Origin: Azospirillum sp. 412522
GTDB lineage: Bacteria > Pseudomonadota > Alphaproteobacteria > Azospirillales > Azospirillaceae
Assembly: GCF_019805165.1 (NCBI RefSeq)
Contig: NZ_RWIJ01000028.1
Coordinates: 18,300-82,299 of the forward strand
Length of the DNA stretch: 64,000 nucleotides
Direction: 5' to 3'
The notes beneath the pieces are model-generated. The model did not search any database. It worked only from the letters and a program-made list of their open reading frames with translations, and had not been told where the DNA came from. Position 1 is the first letter of the stretch. The number at the start of each line of letters is the position of its first letter. This document shows, in pieces, positions 35,163-43,250 of the stretch. The position numbers were made by a program, and so were the translations under genes.

Positions 35163-35314
35163 CGGGAATCCCCTTCAGATCACGGGCTGACGACACCGTT
35201 CCTGGCACGTGACCGGCGCGATGGCAAGGGGAGCCGCCCTGGACGATGCAGCCGGCGAGGGGTGGAACAGCGTGAAACGGTGGTCGGAGGATGTGCAAGT
35301 CACTGAAACAGAAA

Positions 35315-35335
35315 GGGCCGCCATAGGGGCGGCCC
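35315..35335 (-). terminator. Rho-independent terminator of the small secreted protein gene
   Basis: On the minus strand, GGGCCGCC and GGCGGCCC pair around a five-base loop, followed by TTTCTGTTT. It begins about 30 bp after the stop of the small secreted protein gene. Confidence 0.8.
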
Positions 35336-35367
35336 CGTCAACCGGCAAGCAGACGGCGTTTGCCGAC

Positions 35368-35667
35368 TTACATGCAGCTGGCCTGCGCGGTCATCACGAT
35401 CTCGATACCCTTGCTGTGCTTCTGCGTGGCCGCGGCGGCCTCTTCGGCCTTGCCGGACGCCATGGCGGTGTTCATGGCCTTCATCGCCTCGATGGCGCTG
35501 GTGCGGTCGGCACCCGTCAGCTTGCCGGACGCGCACTTGCACGACGCGACGGTCGGCTCGGACTTGTCGGTGGCGGTGCACAGCGCCTCGAAATCATCGG
35601 CGAACGCAACGGCGGGAACGGCCATCATGGCGACGGCGGCGACAGCGGCGATCTTCAGAATGCGCAT
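35368..35667 (-). CDS. Small secreted protein of unknown function
   Basis: A 99-residue protein with a clear Sec signal peptide (MRILKIAAVAAVAMMAVPAVAFA) and a mature part of about 76 residues. The mature part holds four cysteines (LCTAT, CKCAS and a near-terminal SCM), which could form two disulfides in the periplasm. No known family is recognised. It has its own terminator, and the 150 bp upstream are A+T-rich, consistent with a strong independent promoter. AGAGAG lies before the start. Confidence 0.8.
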   Translation of the reverse strand: MRILKIAAVAAVAMMAVPAVAFADDFEALCTATDKSEPTVASCKCASGKLTGADRTSAIEAMKAMNTAMASGKAEEAAAATQKHSKGIEIVMTAQASCM

Positions 35668-35823
35668 CTATAACTCTCTCAATCGAATTTGTGACAATTA
35701 CGAGGTAGCGCCAGATATTCGCGCGTTAGCAAGCCGATAGCGTGGTGTTTTGGAAAGCTTTAGATTTTCCATTTGAAACAGTCAGAGGCTGCTTACCGAC
35801 CTACGGTCCAGCAGGCGCGACGC

Positions 35824-36906
35824 TCATCCCCGCCGCGCCAGCCCGCCCTTCAGCTTCAGCACATAGGTGATGACCTCCGCCACCGCCTGATAGTGCTGGA
35901 GCGGGATCGTCGCATCCACCTCGGCCGAAGCGTGGAGGGCGCGGGCGAGCGGCGGGTTCTCGACGATGGGGATGCCGTGCTCCTGGGCCAGCGCGCGGAT
36001 GCGCAGCGCGATCAGGTCGGCGCCCTTGGCGAGGCAGATCGGGGCGGCGGTGCGGCCCCGCTCGTATTCCAGGGCCACGGCGAAATGGGTGGGGTTGGTG
36101 ATGACCACCGTGGCGCGCGGGACGTTCGCCATCATGCGCTTCTTGGAGCGCGAGCGGCGGATGTCGCGCAGCCGGGCCTTGGCGTTGGGATCGCCCTCGA
36201 TCTGCTTGAACTCGTCCTTGATCTCCTGATGGCTCATGCGCAGGCGGCGGCGCCATTCGAGCCGGTTCCACAGCACGTCCACCACCGCCATCAGCACGGT
36301 CGCCAGCAGGACAGCCAGCAGCAGCCGCAAGGTCACGTCCCGCAGCAGCACGGGCAATCCGGCGACGTCCATGCCCACAGTATCCTCCGTCCATGCGATG
36401 TAGGGCGCCAGCGCGTGCCAGACGGCCGCGCTGATGATGGCAAGCTTGACCAGGCTCTTGGCGAACTCGACCAGCGCCGGGCGGCCGGCCATCCGCCTCC
36501 AGCCCGACGCCGGCGACAGATGCGACCATTTCGGCCGGATGCGGTCGGACGCCACGACAAACCGCCCCTGCCCCAGCGCCGACACCACCACCCCGGCCAG
36601 CAGGATGCCCAGCACCGGCAGCAGGGCCACGGCGACGCCGCCGATCAGCCAATGGAGGCTGTGGATGACGTCGATGGCGCTGCCGTCGATGCGGATGTCG
36701 TCCGGGTTCTCGATCAGCGGCAGCAGCAGGGCCGACAGGTTCGACGCCACGCCGGGCGCTGCCATCAGCACGATCATCCAGGCGGCAACCATCGCCGACA
36801 GCAGGCCGACGTCGCGGGCGCGGGGGACATCGCCCTTCTCCGCCGCCTCGCGCAGGCGTTTCTCTGTCGGTTCCTCCGTCTTCTGCTCGTCGTCCTGTTC
36901 CGCCAT
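35824..36906 (-). CDS. flhB: Flagellar export-gate switch protein FlhB
   Basis: A 360-residue protein: four membrane helices followed by a cytoplasmic domain with the autocleavage motif NPTH (VVITNPTHFAVAL, near residue 265). It switches secretion from rod/hook to filament substrates. The family start EKTEEPTEKRLREAAEKGDV is present. Last of the flhA-fliR-flhB run, 3 bp after fliR. Confidence 0.97.
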   Translation of the reverse strand: MAEQDDEQKTEEPTEKRLREAAEKGDVPRARDVGLLSAMVAAWMIVLMAAPGVASNLSALLLPLIENPDDIRIDGSAIDVIHSLHWLIGGVAVALLPVLGILLAGVVVSALGQGRFVVASDRIRPKWSHLSPASGWRRMAGRPALVEFAKSLVKLAIISAAVWHALAPYIAWTEDTVGMDVAGLPVLLRDVTLRLLLAVLLATVLMAVVDVLWNRLEWRRRLRMSHQEIKDEFKQIEGDPNAKARLRDIRRSRSKKRMMANVPRATVVITNPTHFAVALEYERGRTAAPICLAKGADLIALRIRALAQEHGIPIVENPPLARALHASAEVDATIPLQHYQAVAEVITYVLKLKGGLARRG

Positions 36907-36909
36907 GCC

Positions 36910-37668
36910 TCAGGACCCCGACAGCCAGCCGCCGAGCGCGGCGACGAAGGCGGTCAGCATCGCCCCGGCGGTCGCCATGAACAGGCCCATGCCGACCATC
37001 AGCACGCCCGGCGTCGCGACGAAATAGACTGGCATCGCCGGCATCACCCGGTTGACCAGCCCCAGCGCCAGATTCATCACCAGCCCGTAGAGGATGAAGG
37101 GCGCCGCCAGCCCCACCCCCAGCCGGAAGGTGGTGGCCAGCAGCTCGGCGAAGCGCTGGGCGACCATGCCGAGGTCGGGGAACACCCCCGCCGGCCAGGA
37201 ACCGTAGGAGCGGGCCAGCGCACCGATCATCAGGTAATGCACGTCCGACGCGAACAGCAGCGCCAGCCCGCCGATCAGCAGCACGCCGGACAGCACCGAC
37301 CCGCCCTCGAAGCCCGCCGCCTCCATCGAGAAGGGGTTGCTGAGGCCCACCACCTGGGCGACCAGGGCGCCGGTGGTCTGCAAGGCGGCCATGAACAGCC
37401 GGGCGCCGAGGCCGAGATAGGCGCCGACCAGCGTCTCCCCCGCCAGGGCGCGCAGCATCTCCACCGGCTGCTCCGGCATGTGGTCGGGCAGCCCGTCCAG
37501 CCCCGGCAGCAGAACCAGCGTGACGACGATCGCCAGCGCCGCCCGGATCCGCATCGGCACCGCCGCCTCGCCGAAGCCCGGCAGCAGGCCGAGGGCCGCC
37601 GCCACCCGCGCCAGCACGATCAGGCCGCGGTAGATCTCCAGGGTCAGGAGCTGGCTCAAGCCATCCAT
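36910..37668 (-). CDS. fliR: Flagellar export-gate protein FliR
   Basis: A 252-residue integral membrane protein with the spread of hydrophobic helices typical of FliR, which forms the export-gate core with FliP and FliQ. It begins 6 bp after the flhA stop and is followed by flhB after 3 bp. The segment VGLSNPFSMEAAGFEGGSVL and the end TPGVLMVGMGLFMATAGAML fit the family. Confidence 0.95.
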   Translation of the reverse strand: MDGLSQLLTLEIYRGLIVLARVAAALGLLPGFGEAAVPMRIRAALAIVVTLVLLPGLDGLPDHMPEQPVEMLRALAGETLVGAYLGLGARLFMAALQTTGALVAQVVGLSNPFSMEAAGFEGGSVLSGVLLIGGLALLFASDVHYLMIGALARSYGSWPAGVFPDLGMVAQRFAELLATTFRLGVGLAAPFILYGLVMNLALGLVNRVMPAMPVYFVATPGVLMVGMGLFMATAGAMLTAFVAALGGWLSGS

Positions 37669-37674
37669 GGGCGC

Positions 37675-39768
37675 CTACACCTGATCGACGGTCTTGAGCG
37701 CCGCCTTGCGGTGCAGCTCGGCATGGCTCAGCACCGGGGTCATCGGGCTGACCCGCTCCAGCAGGGAGCGGACGAAGGGACGCGCCTCGGCTCCCACCAG
37801 CAGGGCGGGCCAGACCTGCGAGGTGGCGTGCTTCTGGATCTTGAGGCGTACCGCGGTCAGGAATTCCTGCACCTGGCTGGGCGGCATGACGAAGCGGCGG
37901 TCGTCGCCTTCCACCACGATGTTGTCGAGGAGCGCCTGTTCCCAGCGCGGACTGAGCGCGATCACCGAGACGAAGCCGTCGGGTCCTGCCAGCCCCTGGT
38001 GGATCTGCTGGCCCAGCCGCATGCGGACATGCTCGGTGATCAGGGTGATGTGGCGGGTCCAGCCGACGGCCTCCGCCACCGCCTCGACGATGGCGGGCAG
38101 GTTGCGGATCGACACCCGTTCCGAAAGGAGCTGTTGCAGCACGCGCTGAAGGACGACCAGCGAGATCTGGCTCGGCACCATGTCGTTGATCAGCTTCTGG
38201 TACTCGCGGCCCAGCCCGTCGATCAGCTTCTGCAAGGCGGCGAAGGTCAGCAGGGTGGACAGGTTGTCCTTGATGACCTCGGTCAGGTGGGTGGTGATGA
38301 CGCTTTCCGGATCGACGACGGTGTAGCCCTTCGCCACCGCCTCCTCGTGGCGGGCCGGGTCGATCCATTTGGCCTGGAGGCCGAAGGTCGGCTCGCGCGT
38401 CGCGTCGCCGGCGATGTCGGGAACGGCGCCGCCGGTGGGGTCGATGGCGAGCAGGTGCTTGGGCCGAACCTCCCCCTTCGCCGCCTCCACCCCCATGATG
38501 CTGATGACGTAGCTCTTGGGCGGCAGAAAGCTGGAATCCTTGATGCGCACCGAGGGCAGGACGAAGCCGAACTCGGTGGCGAAGCGCTTGCGCAACGTCT
38601 TCACCTTGGTGGTCAGCGGGCCGTTCTTGTTGAGGATCAGCGGCACGAGGTGGTTGCCGACCTCCACCTTCACCTCGTCGACCTTCAGCATGTCCTCCAC
38701 CGCCTCCTCCGGCACGGCGGCGGGCGCCTTGCGGCTTTCCTCCAGCTTGGCGAGCGCGGCGGCGCGGGCCTTGCGGCGCGGGGCGTACCAGCCGAGCAGG
38801 GCGAAGGCGGCGCCGATGGCGAGGAAGGGCGCCATCGGCAGGCCGGGCGTGATCGCCAGCGACACCAGCAGGCCCGACGCCACCAAGAGCGCCTTCGGAT
38901 AGGCGCCGAGCTGGTCGATCACCGCCTTTTCCGCCGAGCCGACGTTGCCGCCCTTGGTCACCAGCAGGCCGGCGGCCAGCGACACCACCAGCGCCGGGAT
39001 CTGCGTCGCCAGCCCGTCGCCGACCGTCAGCGTGGTATAGATGGACGCGGCGTGGTCGAAGCTCATCCCCTTCTGGACGATGCCGATCGCCATGCCGCCG
39101 AGAACGTTGATGACGGTGATGACCAGCCCGGCCACCGCGTCGCCACGCACGAATTTCGAGGCGCCGTCCATCGCGCCGTAGAAGGTGCTCTCGTCCTCCA
39201 GCTCCTTGCGGCGGCGGCGCGCCTCGGCCTCGTCGATCATGCCGGCGGAGAGGTCGGCGTCGATGGCCATCTGCTTGCCGGGAATGGCGTCGAGGGTGAA
39301 GCGGGCGCCGACCTCGGCGATGCGGGTGGCGCCCTTGGTGATGACGACGAAGTTGATGACGACCAGGATGGAGAAGATCACCACGCCGATGACGAAGTTG
39401 CCGCCCATCACGAACTGGCTGAAGCCCTGGATGACGTGGCCGGCGGCGGCGTGGCCGTTGTGCCCCTCGCTGAGGATCAGCCGGGTGGACGCGATGTTCA
39501 GCGCCAGCCGCAGCATCGTCACCACCAGCAGCACGGTGGGGAAGGAGGAGAAATCCAGCGGCCGCGGGATCCACAGGGACACCATCAGCACCAGCACCGC
39601 GACCGAGAAGGACAGCGCCAGCCCGAGATCGAGGAACCAGGACGGCACCGGCAGGAACAGCACCGCCAGCACCAGCAGGATGCCGACCGCGAACAGCACG
39701 TCGCGGTTCGCGAGACCGATGTCGCCGATCAGGCCGAACCGGCTGCGGACGTGATCCGTGAGGGTCAT
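37675..39768 (-). CDS. flhA: Flagellar export-gate protein FlhA
   Basis: A 697-residue protein with eight membrane helices in the first 330 residues and a large cytoplasmic domain that forms the nonameric export ring. The FHIPEP-type signature is present as TKGATRIAEVGARFTLDAIP, and the proton-channel region GDAVAGLVITVINVLGG is intact. First gene of the flhA-fliR-flhB operon. A shared flagellar motif lies about 55-75 bp before the start. Confidence 0.98.
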   Translation of the reverse strand: MTLTDHVRSRFGLIGDIGLANRDVLFAVGILLVLAVLFLPVPSWFLDLGLALSFSVAVLVLMVSLWIPRPLDFSSFPTVLLVVTMLRLALNIASTRLILSEGHNGHAAAGHVIQGFSQFVMGGNFVIGVVIFSILVVINFVVITKGATRIAEVGARFTLDAIPGKQMAIDADLSAGMIDEAEARRRRKELEDESTFYGAMDGASKFVRGDAVAGLVITVINVLGGMAIGIVQKGMSFDHAASIYTTLTVGDGLATQIPALVVSLAAGLLVTKGGNVGSAEKAVIDQLGAYPKALLVASGLLVSLAITPGLPMAPFLAIGAAFALLGWYAPRRKARAAALAKLEESRKAPAAVPEEAVEDMLKVDEVKVEVGNHLVPLILNKNGPLTTKVKTLRKRFATEFGFVLPSVRIKDSSFLPPKSYVISIMGVEAAKGEVRPKHLLAIDPTGGAVPDIAGDATREPTFGLQAKWIDPARHEEAVAKGYTVVDPESVITTHLTEVIKDNLSTLLTFAALQKLIDGLGREYQKLINDMVPSQISLVVLQRVLQQLLSERVSIRNLPAIVEAVAEAVGWTRHITLITEHVRMRLGQQIHQGLAGPDGFVSVIALSPRWEQALLDNIVVEGDDRRFVMPPSQVQEFLTAVRLKIQKHATSQVWPALLVGAEARPFVRSLLERVSPMTPVLSHAELHRKAALKTVDQV

Positions 39769-39822
39769 GGGGGTCCCGGCGGGTTTGTGGAGAGAGGACG
39801 TTCCGGCAACGATAGGGGGGCG

Positions 39823-39845
39823 CGGTAAAACCGGGATTTAAGGGC
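39823..39845 (-). promoter_or_regulatory. Shared flagellar upstream motif (flhA copy)
   Basis: GTAAAACCGGGATTTAAGG is read on the plus strand. It is closely related to the sites at 43198, 52285 and 59923, each next to a flagellar transcription start. A regulator-binding or promoter role is inferred from recurrence only. Confidence 0.5.
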
Positions 39846-39879
39846 GGGGCCGGGTGCCGGATCGAGGTCAGGAAAGTGA

Positions 39880-39918
39880 TTGACTAGGAAACAATCCGGA
39901 ATATAGTTTCCTAGTCAA
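39880..39918 (+). promoter_or_regulatory. Promoter embedded in a 13-bp inverted repeat, marR upstream
   Basis: TTGACTAGGAAAC (39880-39892) and GTTTCCTAGTCAA (39906-39918) are perfect 13-bp arms with a 13-base spacer. The left arm supplies a -35 element, TTGACT. The -10 element TATAGT (39902-39907) is 16 bases away and overlaps the right arm. Binding of a dimeric repressor would block polymerase. Autoregulation by the MarR protein 19 bp downstream is the obvious reading. Confidence 0.8.
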
Positions 39919-39936
39919 CAAAGGGAGTGGTCTGCC

Positions 39937-40398
39937 ATGAACGCCAACGGCACGGTTTCCCGGCTGACCGACCATCTCGGCTACTGGATGCGCATGGTGT
40001 CCAACCATGTCTCCTTCGCCTTCGCCCGCCGGCTGGAGGGCAAGGACGTGACCGTGGCCGAATGGGTCATGATGCGGGAACTGCATTCGGCAGAGCCGCT
40101 GGCCCCCCACCGGCTCGCCGGGCGGATGGGCATGACCCGCGGCGCCATCAGCAAGCTGGCGGACCGGCTGGTCGCCAAGGCCCTGGTCACCCGCAGCGAC
40201 GATCCGGCCGACGGCCGCGCCCATATGCTGGCCCTGTCGGACGCGGGGCGCCTGCTGGTGCCGGATCTGGCCCGGCTGGCGGACGAGAACGACGCCGACG
40301 CTTTCGGCTGCCTGACGGCCGACGAGCGCACGCAGCTTGACCGGATCCTGCGGAAGATCGCCGCGGCGCATGGGCTGAAGGGCAGCCCAACCAGTTGA
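39937..40398 (+). CDS. MarR-family transcriptional regulator
   Basis: A 153-residue winged-helix dimer protein. The recognition region is HRLAGRMGMTRGAISKLADR and the wing DPADGRAHMLALSDAGR, with a C-terminal dimerisation helix. AAGGGAG lies before the start, and a very symmetrical promoter-operator lies just upstream. The DUF1398 gene follows after 50 bp and is the nearest candidate target. The pair interrupts the flagellar cluster and has no evident link to motility. Confidence 0.92.
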   Translation: MNANGTVSRLTDHLGYWMRMVSNHVSFAFARRLEGKDVTVAEWVMMRELHSAEPLAPHRLAGRMGMTRGAISKLADRLVAKALVTRSDDPADGRAHMLALSDAGRLLVPDLARLADENDADAFGCLTADERTQLDRILRKIAAAHGLKGSPTS

Positions 40399-40448
40399 TC
40401 CCCTACTACTCCGCACCCTCACCAAACCGTATGTTAAGGAGAGCGCCG

Positions 40449-40850
40449 ATGAACGCGCAGCAGAAGACGGTTGCCCAGACCTGTCTTGCCGCCGCCCATG
40501 AGGGCACGATGAATTTTCCGTCCATCGTCGCCGTCCTGATCGACGCCGGGTTCGAAGGCTATGCCGTCGATTACCGCCGCGGGACCAGCACCTACTACCT
40601 GCCGGACGGCGACAGCGTCGAGCTGCCGGCCATCACGACGCCGTTGCCGGTCGCTGCGGCCTTCCGGGCGGACGCGATCGAGGCCGCGGTGCGCGCGGCG
40701 CAGTCCAATGCGGCGGGCTACAGCTACCGCGGGTTCTGCGAGGCGGTGAAGAAGGCCGGATGCGCCGGCTACATGGTGTCGTTCCCCGGCAGGCGGGTGG
40801 TCTATTACGGCCGGACCGCCGAATGCCATGTCGAGCATTTCCCGCAATGA
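40449..40850 (+). CDS. DUF1398 (YbcV-like) protein
   Basis: A 133-residue soluble protein of the DUF1398 family, a group with no known activity. The family pattern is visible as a GYAVDYRRGTSTYYLPDG segment and a repeated GYSYRGFCEAVKKAGCAGY block. TAAGGAG precedes the start. It lies 50 bp behind the MarR gene and likely shares its promoter. Its stop is 7 bp from that of the convergent transglycosylase gene. Confidence 0.85.
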   Translation: MNAQQKTVAQTCLAAAHEGTMNFPSIVAVLIDAGFEGYAVDYRRGTSTYYLPDGDSVELPAITTPLPVAAAFRADAIEAAVRAAQSNAAGYSYRGFCEAVKKAGCAGYMVSFPGRRVVYYGRTAECHVEHFPQ

Positions 40851-40857
40851 ACCGGCC

Positions 40858-41637
40858 TCAGTTCTGCCCGGCCGGCAGCAGCGGCCGGGCCGGACCGTCG
40901 GCGAACAGGCCGGACAGGAAGCTCAAGCGCCCGCGCTCGGCCGCGGTCCAGACCGGGGCGGCACCGCCGGGGCCGGCGGCCAAGGTCTCCAGATAGCCGA
41001 GCGCCCCGGCGACCCAGCGCAGATTGCCGGTCACCCGTTGGCGATAGGCCTCGCCGCGCTCGGACTGGGCGGAGTGGTAGCGAGCGATGGCGGTCTCCAG
41101 CGACCCGTGGTCGCGCCGCAGGGCCGACAGGAAGGAGGCGGCATAGCGGGCATTCGCGACCGGATCGAAGGCGGTGACCAGATCGGGGAAGGCGTCGGGG
41201 TGCCAGCGCAAATTCACTTGCAGGCAACCGACGTCGATGGACTGCACGCCGCGCGCCTGCGTCTCGCGCACGAAGGATATCGCCGCGTCGCGCGTCGGAA
41301 AATAATGGGATTGCCCTTCGGTGTTGACCGTCCAGGGCCAGGCGGTGAAAAGCCGGTCCTCCGTCCGCCGGCCGGATTCGGTGAAGCCCATCGCCAGCAG
41401 CAGATGGTCGCCGATACCGGCCGCCTTCTCCGCATCCAGGATCGCGGCGATGCATTGCGCTTCCGGCGGCAGGGCTTTGCGGGCCGGTTGGGCGGGCTGT
41501 TTGGGCGGGGCGTAGAGGGCGGTGCTCCACACGCCGATCTGCGAGAGGTTGGCCGGCGGCGCCGCCGAACCGCCGGCCGGGCTAACGAGCAGCCCGAGAA
41601 GGAGGGCCACGACCGCTCGCAACGGAGGGCGCCGCAT
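40858..41637 (-). CDS. Flagellum-linked lytic transglycosylase (SLT domain)
   Basis: A 259-residue secreted protein with an N-terminal signal (LRAVVALLLGLLVSPAGGSA). Its SLT-type lysozyme domain is at about 65-215, with the catalytic Glu in AMGFTESGR, the VGCLQVNLRWHP segment and the ATAIARYHS-like end (ETAIARYHSAQ). It cuts peptidoglycan without hydrolysis. As the last gene of the flgB-flgC-fliE-fliQ run (11 bp after fliQ), it is probably the enzyme that opens the wall for the rod, replacing the muramidase part of FlgJ. Confidence 0.88.
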   Translation of the reverse strand: MRRPPLRAVVALLLGLLVSPAGGSAAPPANLSQIGVWSTALYAPPKQPAQPARKALPPEAQCIAAILDAEKAAGIGDHLLLAMGFTESGRRTEDRLFTAWPWTVNTEGQSHYFPTRDAAISFVRETQARGVQSIDVGCLQVNLRWHPDAFPDLVTAFDPVANARYAASFLSALRRDHGSLETAIARYHSAQSERGEAYRQRVTGNLRWVAGALGYLETLAAGPGGAAPVWTAAERGRLSFLSGLFADGPARPLLPAGQN

Positions 41638-41648
41638 CGCCGGAACCG

Positions 41649-41915
41649 TCAGTCGATGGCGACGATCAGGTCGCTCAGCCGGTCGGCGTAGGTGGCGAGC
41701 GCGCCGTACATGAAGGGCAGCGCCAGCACCGTCACCACCAGGATCGCGACGATCTTCGGCACGAAGGTCAGCGTCATCTCCTGCACCTGGGTCAGCGCCT
41801 GCACCAGCGAGATCGACACGCCGACCACCACCGCGACGATCAGCGGCGGGGCGGCGACCAGCAGGGTCGTCCAGATGCCGCTGCGCAGCACCTCCAGCAC
41901 GTCGGCCTGGTTCAT
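41649..41915 (-). CDS. fliQ: Flagellar export-gate protein FliQ
   Basis: An 88-residue protein with two helices and the family segment SLVQALTQVQEMTLTFVPKI between them. It is a small subunit of the FliPQR export gate. Between fliE and the transglycosylase gene on the same strand. Confidence 0.97.
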   Translation of the reverse strand: MNQADVLEVLRSGIWTTLLVAAPPLIVAVVVGVSISLVQALTQVQEMTLTFVPKIVAILVVTVLALPFMYGALATYADRLSDLIVAID

Positions 41916-41942
41916 GGGGAATCCTTCCTCAAGCGCACCCGC

Positions 41943-42302
41943 TCACACCGCGATGCGCATGATCTCCTGATAGGCCTGGACCATCTTGTCGCGGATGGCG
42001 ACGACGCTCTGCACCGTCATCTCGGCGGCCAGGACGGAGCGCACCACCTCCTGCGCGCTGGCCTTGCCCGACACGGCGGCCAGCGACACCCGCTCGCTCT
42101 CCTTCAGCGTATCGACCGCCTGGGAGATCGACTTGTCGAGGAAGCCGCCGAAGTCGCTCTCCGCACCGGCGGCGACCGCGTCGGTCTGGCCGGTGGCGGA
42201 CAGGGGCGACGTGGCGGCCTGGGTCTCGGCGAGGCCGCTGACGGCAGGGCTGCGGTTGGCGGCATAGGCGGCGGCGACGCGGCCGACGGACATCTCGATC
42301 AT
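41943..42302 (-). CDS. fliE: Flagellar hook-basal body protein FliE
   Basis: A 119-residue protein linking the MS-ring to the rod. The C-terminal half has the family pattern: SEVVRSVLAAEMTVQSV-like helix (here QEVVRSVLAAEMTVQSVVAI), then RDKMVQAYQEIMRIAV. The start at 42302 follows GAGGAG. An in-frame ATG three codons later is also possible. It lies 11 bp after flgC. Confidence 0.95.
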   Translation of the reverse strand: MIEMSVGRVAAAYAANRSPAVSGLAETQAATSPLSATGQTDAVAAGAESDFGGFLDKSISQAVDTLKESERVSLAAVSGKASAQEVVRSVLAAEMTVQSVVAIRDKMVQAYQEIMRIAV

Positions 42303-42313
42303 GGAACGGCTCC

Positions 42314-42733
42314 TCAGCTGCGCAGCAGGTCGACGACGCGGGTCATCATCGCGCGCGACTGCTCGATGACGTTCATGCTGGCCTCGAAGGCGCGGCCGGC
42401 CTCGCGCATGTCCATCATCTCGACCAGCGGCTGGACGTTCGGCTTCTTGACGTATCCCTTGTCGTCGGCAGCCGGGTGGGAGGGATCGTAGGCGAGCTGG
42501 AAGTCGCTGCGGTCGCGGCCGATCTGCTTGACCTGCACCAGCTCCGCCCCGACGCCGCGGTCCATCACGCTGTCGAAGGACACCGTCTTGCGGCGGTAGG
42601 GGTCGCCGCCCTTGGCGGTGGCGGTACTGTCGGCGTTGGCGAGATTCTCCGCAACGACGCGCAGGCGGGTCGACTGCGCCTGGAGGCCGGCGCCGGCGAT
42701 CTTCAGCGTGGCGCCGAGGGTGTCGTTCATCAT
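42314..42733 (-). CDS. flgC: Flagellar proximal-rod protein FlgC
   Basis: A 139-residue rod protein with the N-terminal rod signature LRVVAENLANADST and the C-terminal helix FEASMNVIEQSRAMMTRVVDLL. It polymerises with FlgB and FliE at the base of the rod. It starts 15 bp after the flgB stop. Two adjacent ATG codons could serve. Confidence 0.97.
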   Translation of the reverse strand: MMNDTLGATLKIAGAGLQAQSTRLRVVAENLANADSTATAKGGDPYRRKTVSFDSVMDRGVGAELVQVKQIGRDRSDFQLAYDPSHPAADDKGYVKKPNVQPLVEMMDMREAGRAFEASMNVIEQSRAMMTRVVDLLRS

Positions 42734-42748
42734 GGCCGGTCTCCGTCC

Positions 42749-43141
42749 TTAGCCGTTCCTCCAGGCCATGCGCAGCATCTGCACATTGCGCTGGAACAGG
42801 CTGGTGGTCAGCGCGAAGGCGTCGCGGGTCTCGCTGCCCTTGATCATCTCCTGCTCCAACGACACGGCGTTGCCGCTGGGGGTCGATTCCCACAGGGCCG
42901 CCCTGCCCTCCTCGCGAAAGCCGGCGGTCGAGCGGGCGCTCGCCAGATGCAGGCCGGAGGTGCGGGCGGTCTCCACCGAACGGATGCCGTCCATCACGCT
43001 GTCGAAGGGCTTCAGGTCGCGCGCCTGGTAATCGGGCGTGTTGGCGTTCACCACATTCTCGGCGACCAGCTTCTGCCGCTGCGCCAGATAGTCGAGCCGC
43101 GTGCCGGCAAGCTGAAAGAAACCGATTTTACCTAAATCCAT
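42749..43141 (-). CDS. flgB: Flagellar proximal-rod protein FlgB
   Basis: A 130-residue rod protein. The N-terminus has QKLVAENVVNANTPDYQARDL, the rod-family signature, and a C-terminal helix follows. First gene of the flgB-flgC-fliE-fliQ-transglycosylase operon. It is divergent from fliI across 109 bp containing the shared flagellar motif. Confidence 0.96.
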   Translation of the reverse strand: MDLGKIGFFQLAGTRLDYLAQRQKLVAENVVNANTPDYQARDLKPFDSVMDGIRSVETARTSGLHLASARSTAGFREEGRAALWESTPSGNAVSLEQEMIKGSETRDAFALTTSLFQRNVQMLRMAWRNG

Positions 43142-43197
43142 TGCGACCTCGGTCCATCACATCTCGCCGGAACACTGGATCGGACGATGATCCCGCC

Positions 43198-43223
43198 CGT
43201 TTAAAACCGGATTTAAATTCGCT
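43198..43223. promoter_or_regulatory. Shared flagellar upstream motif (flgB/fliI copy)
   Basis: GTTTAAAACCGGATTTAAA lies between the divergent flgB and fliI starts. Two TTTAAA blocks flank ACCGGA. It matches the sites before flhA, the flagellin gene and fliF/fliL in order and spacing. Confidence 0.55.
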
Positions 43224-43250
43224 GCTCTAGGCTGCCCTGCATCGATAGGC

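Noticed and set aside
35773..39828. A 1351-codon open frame on the plus strand
   Set aside because: It is exactly antisense to flhA-fliR-flhB and its translation is a Gln/His/Arg-rich artefact of high GC content.
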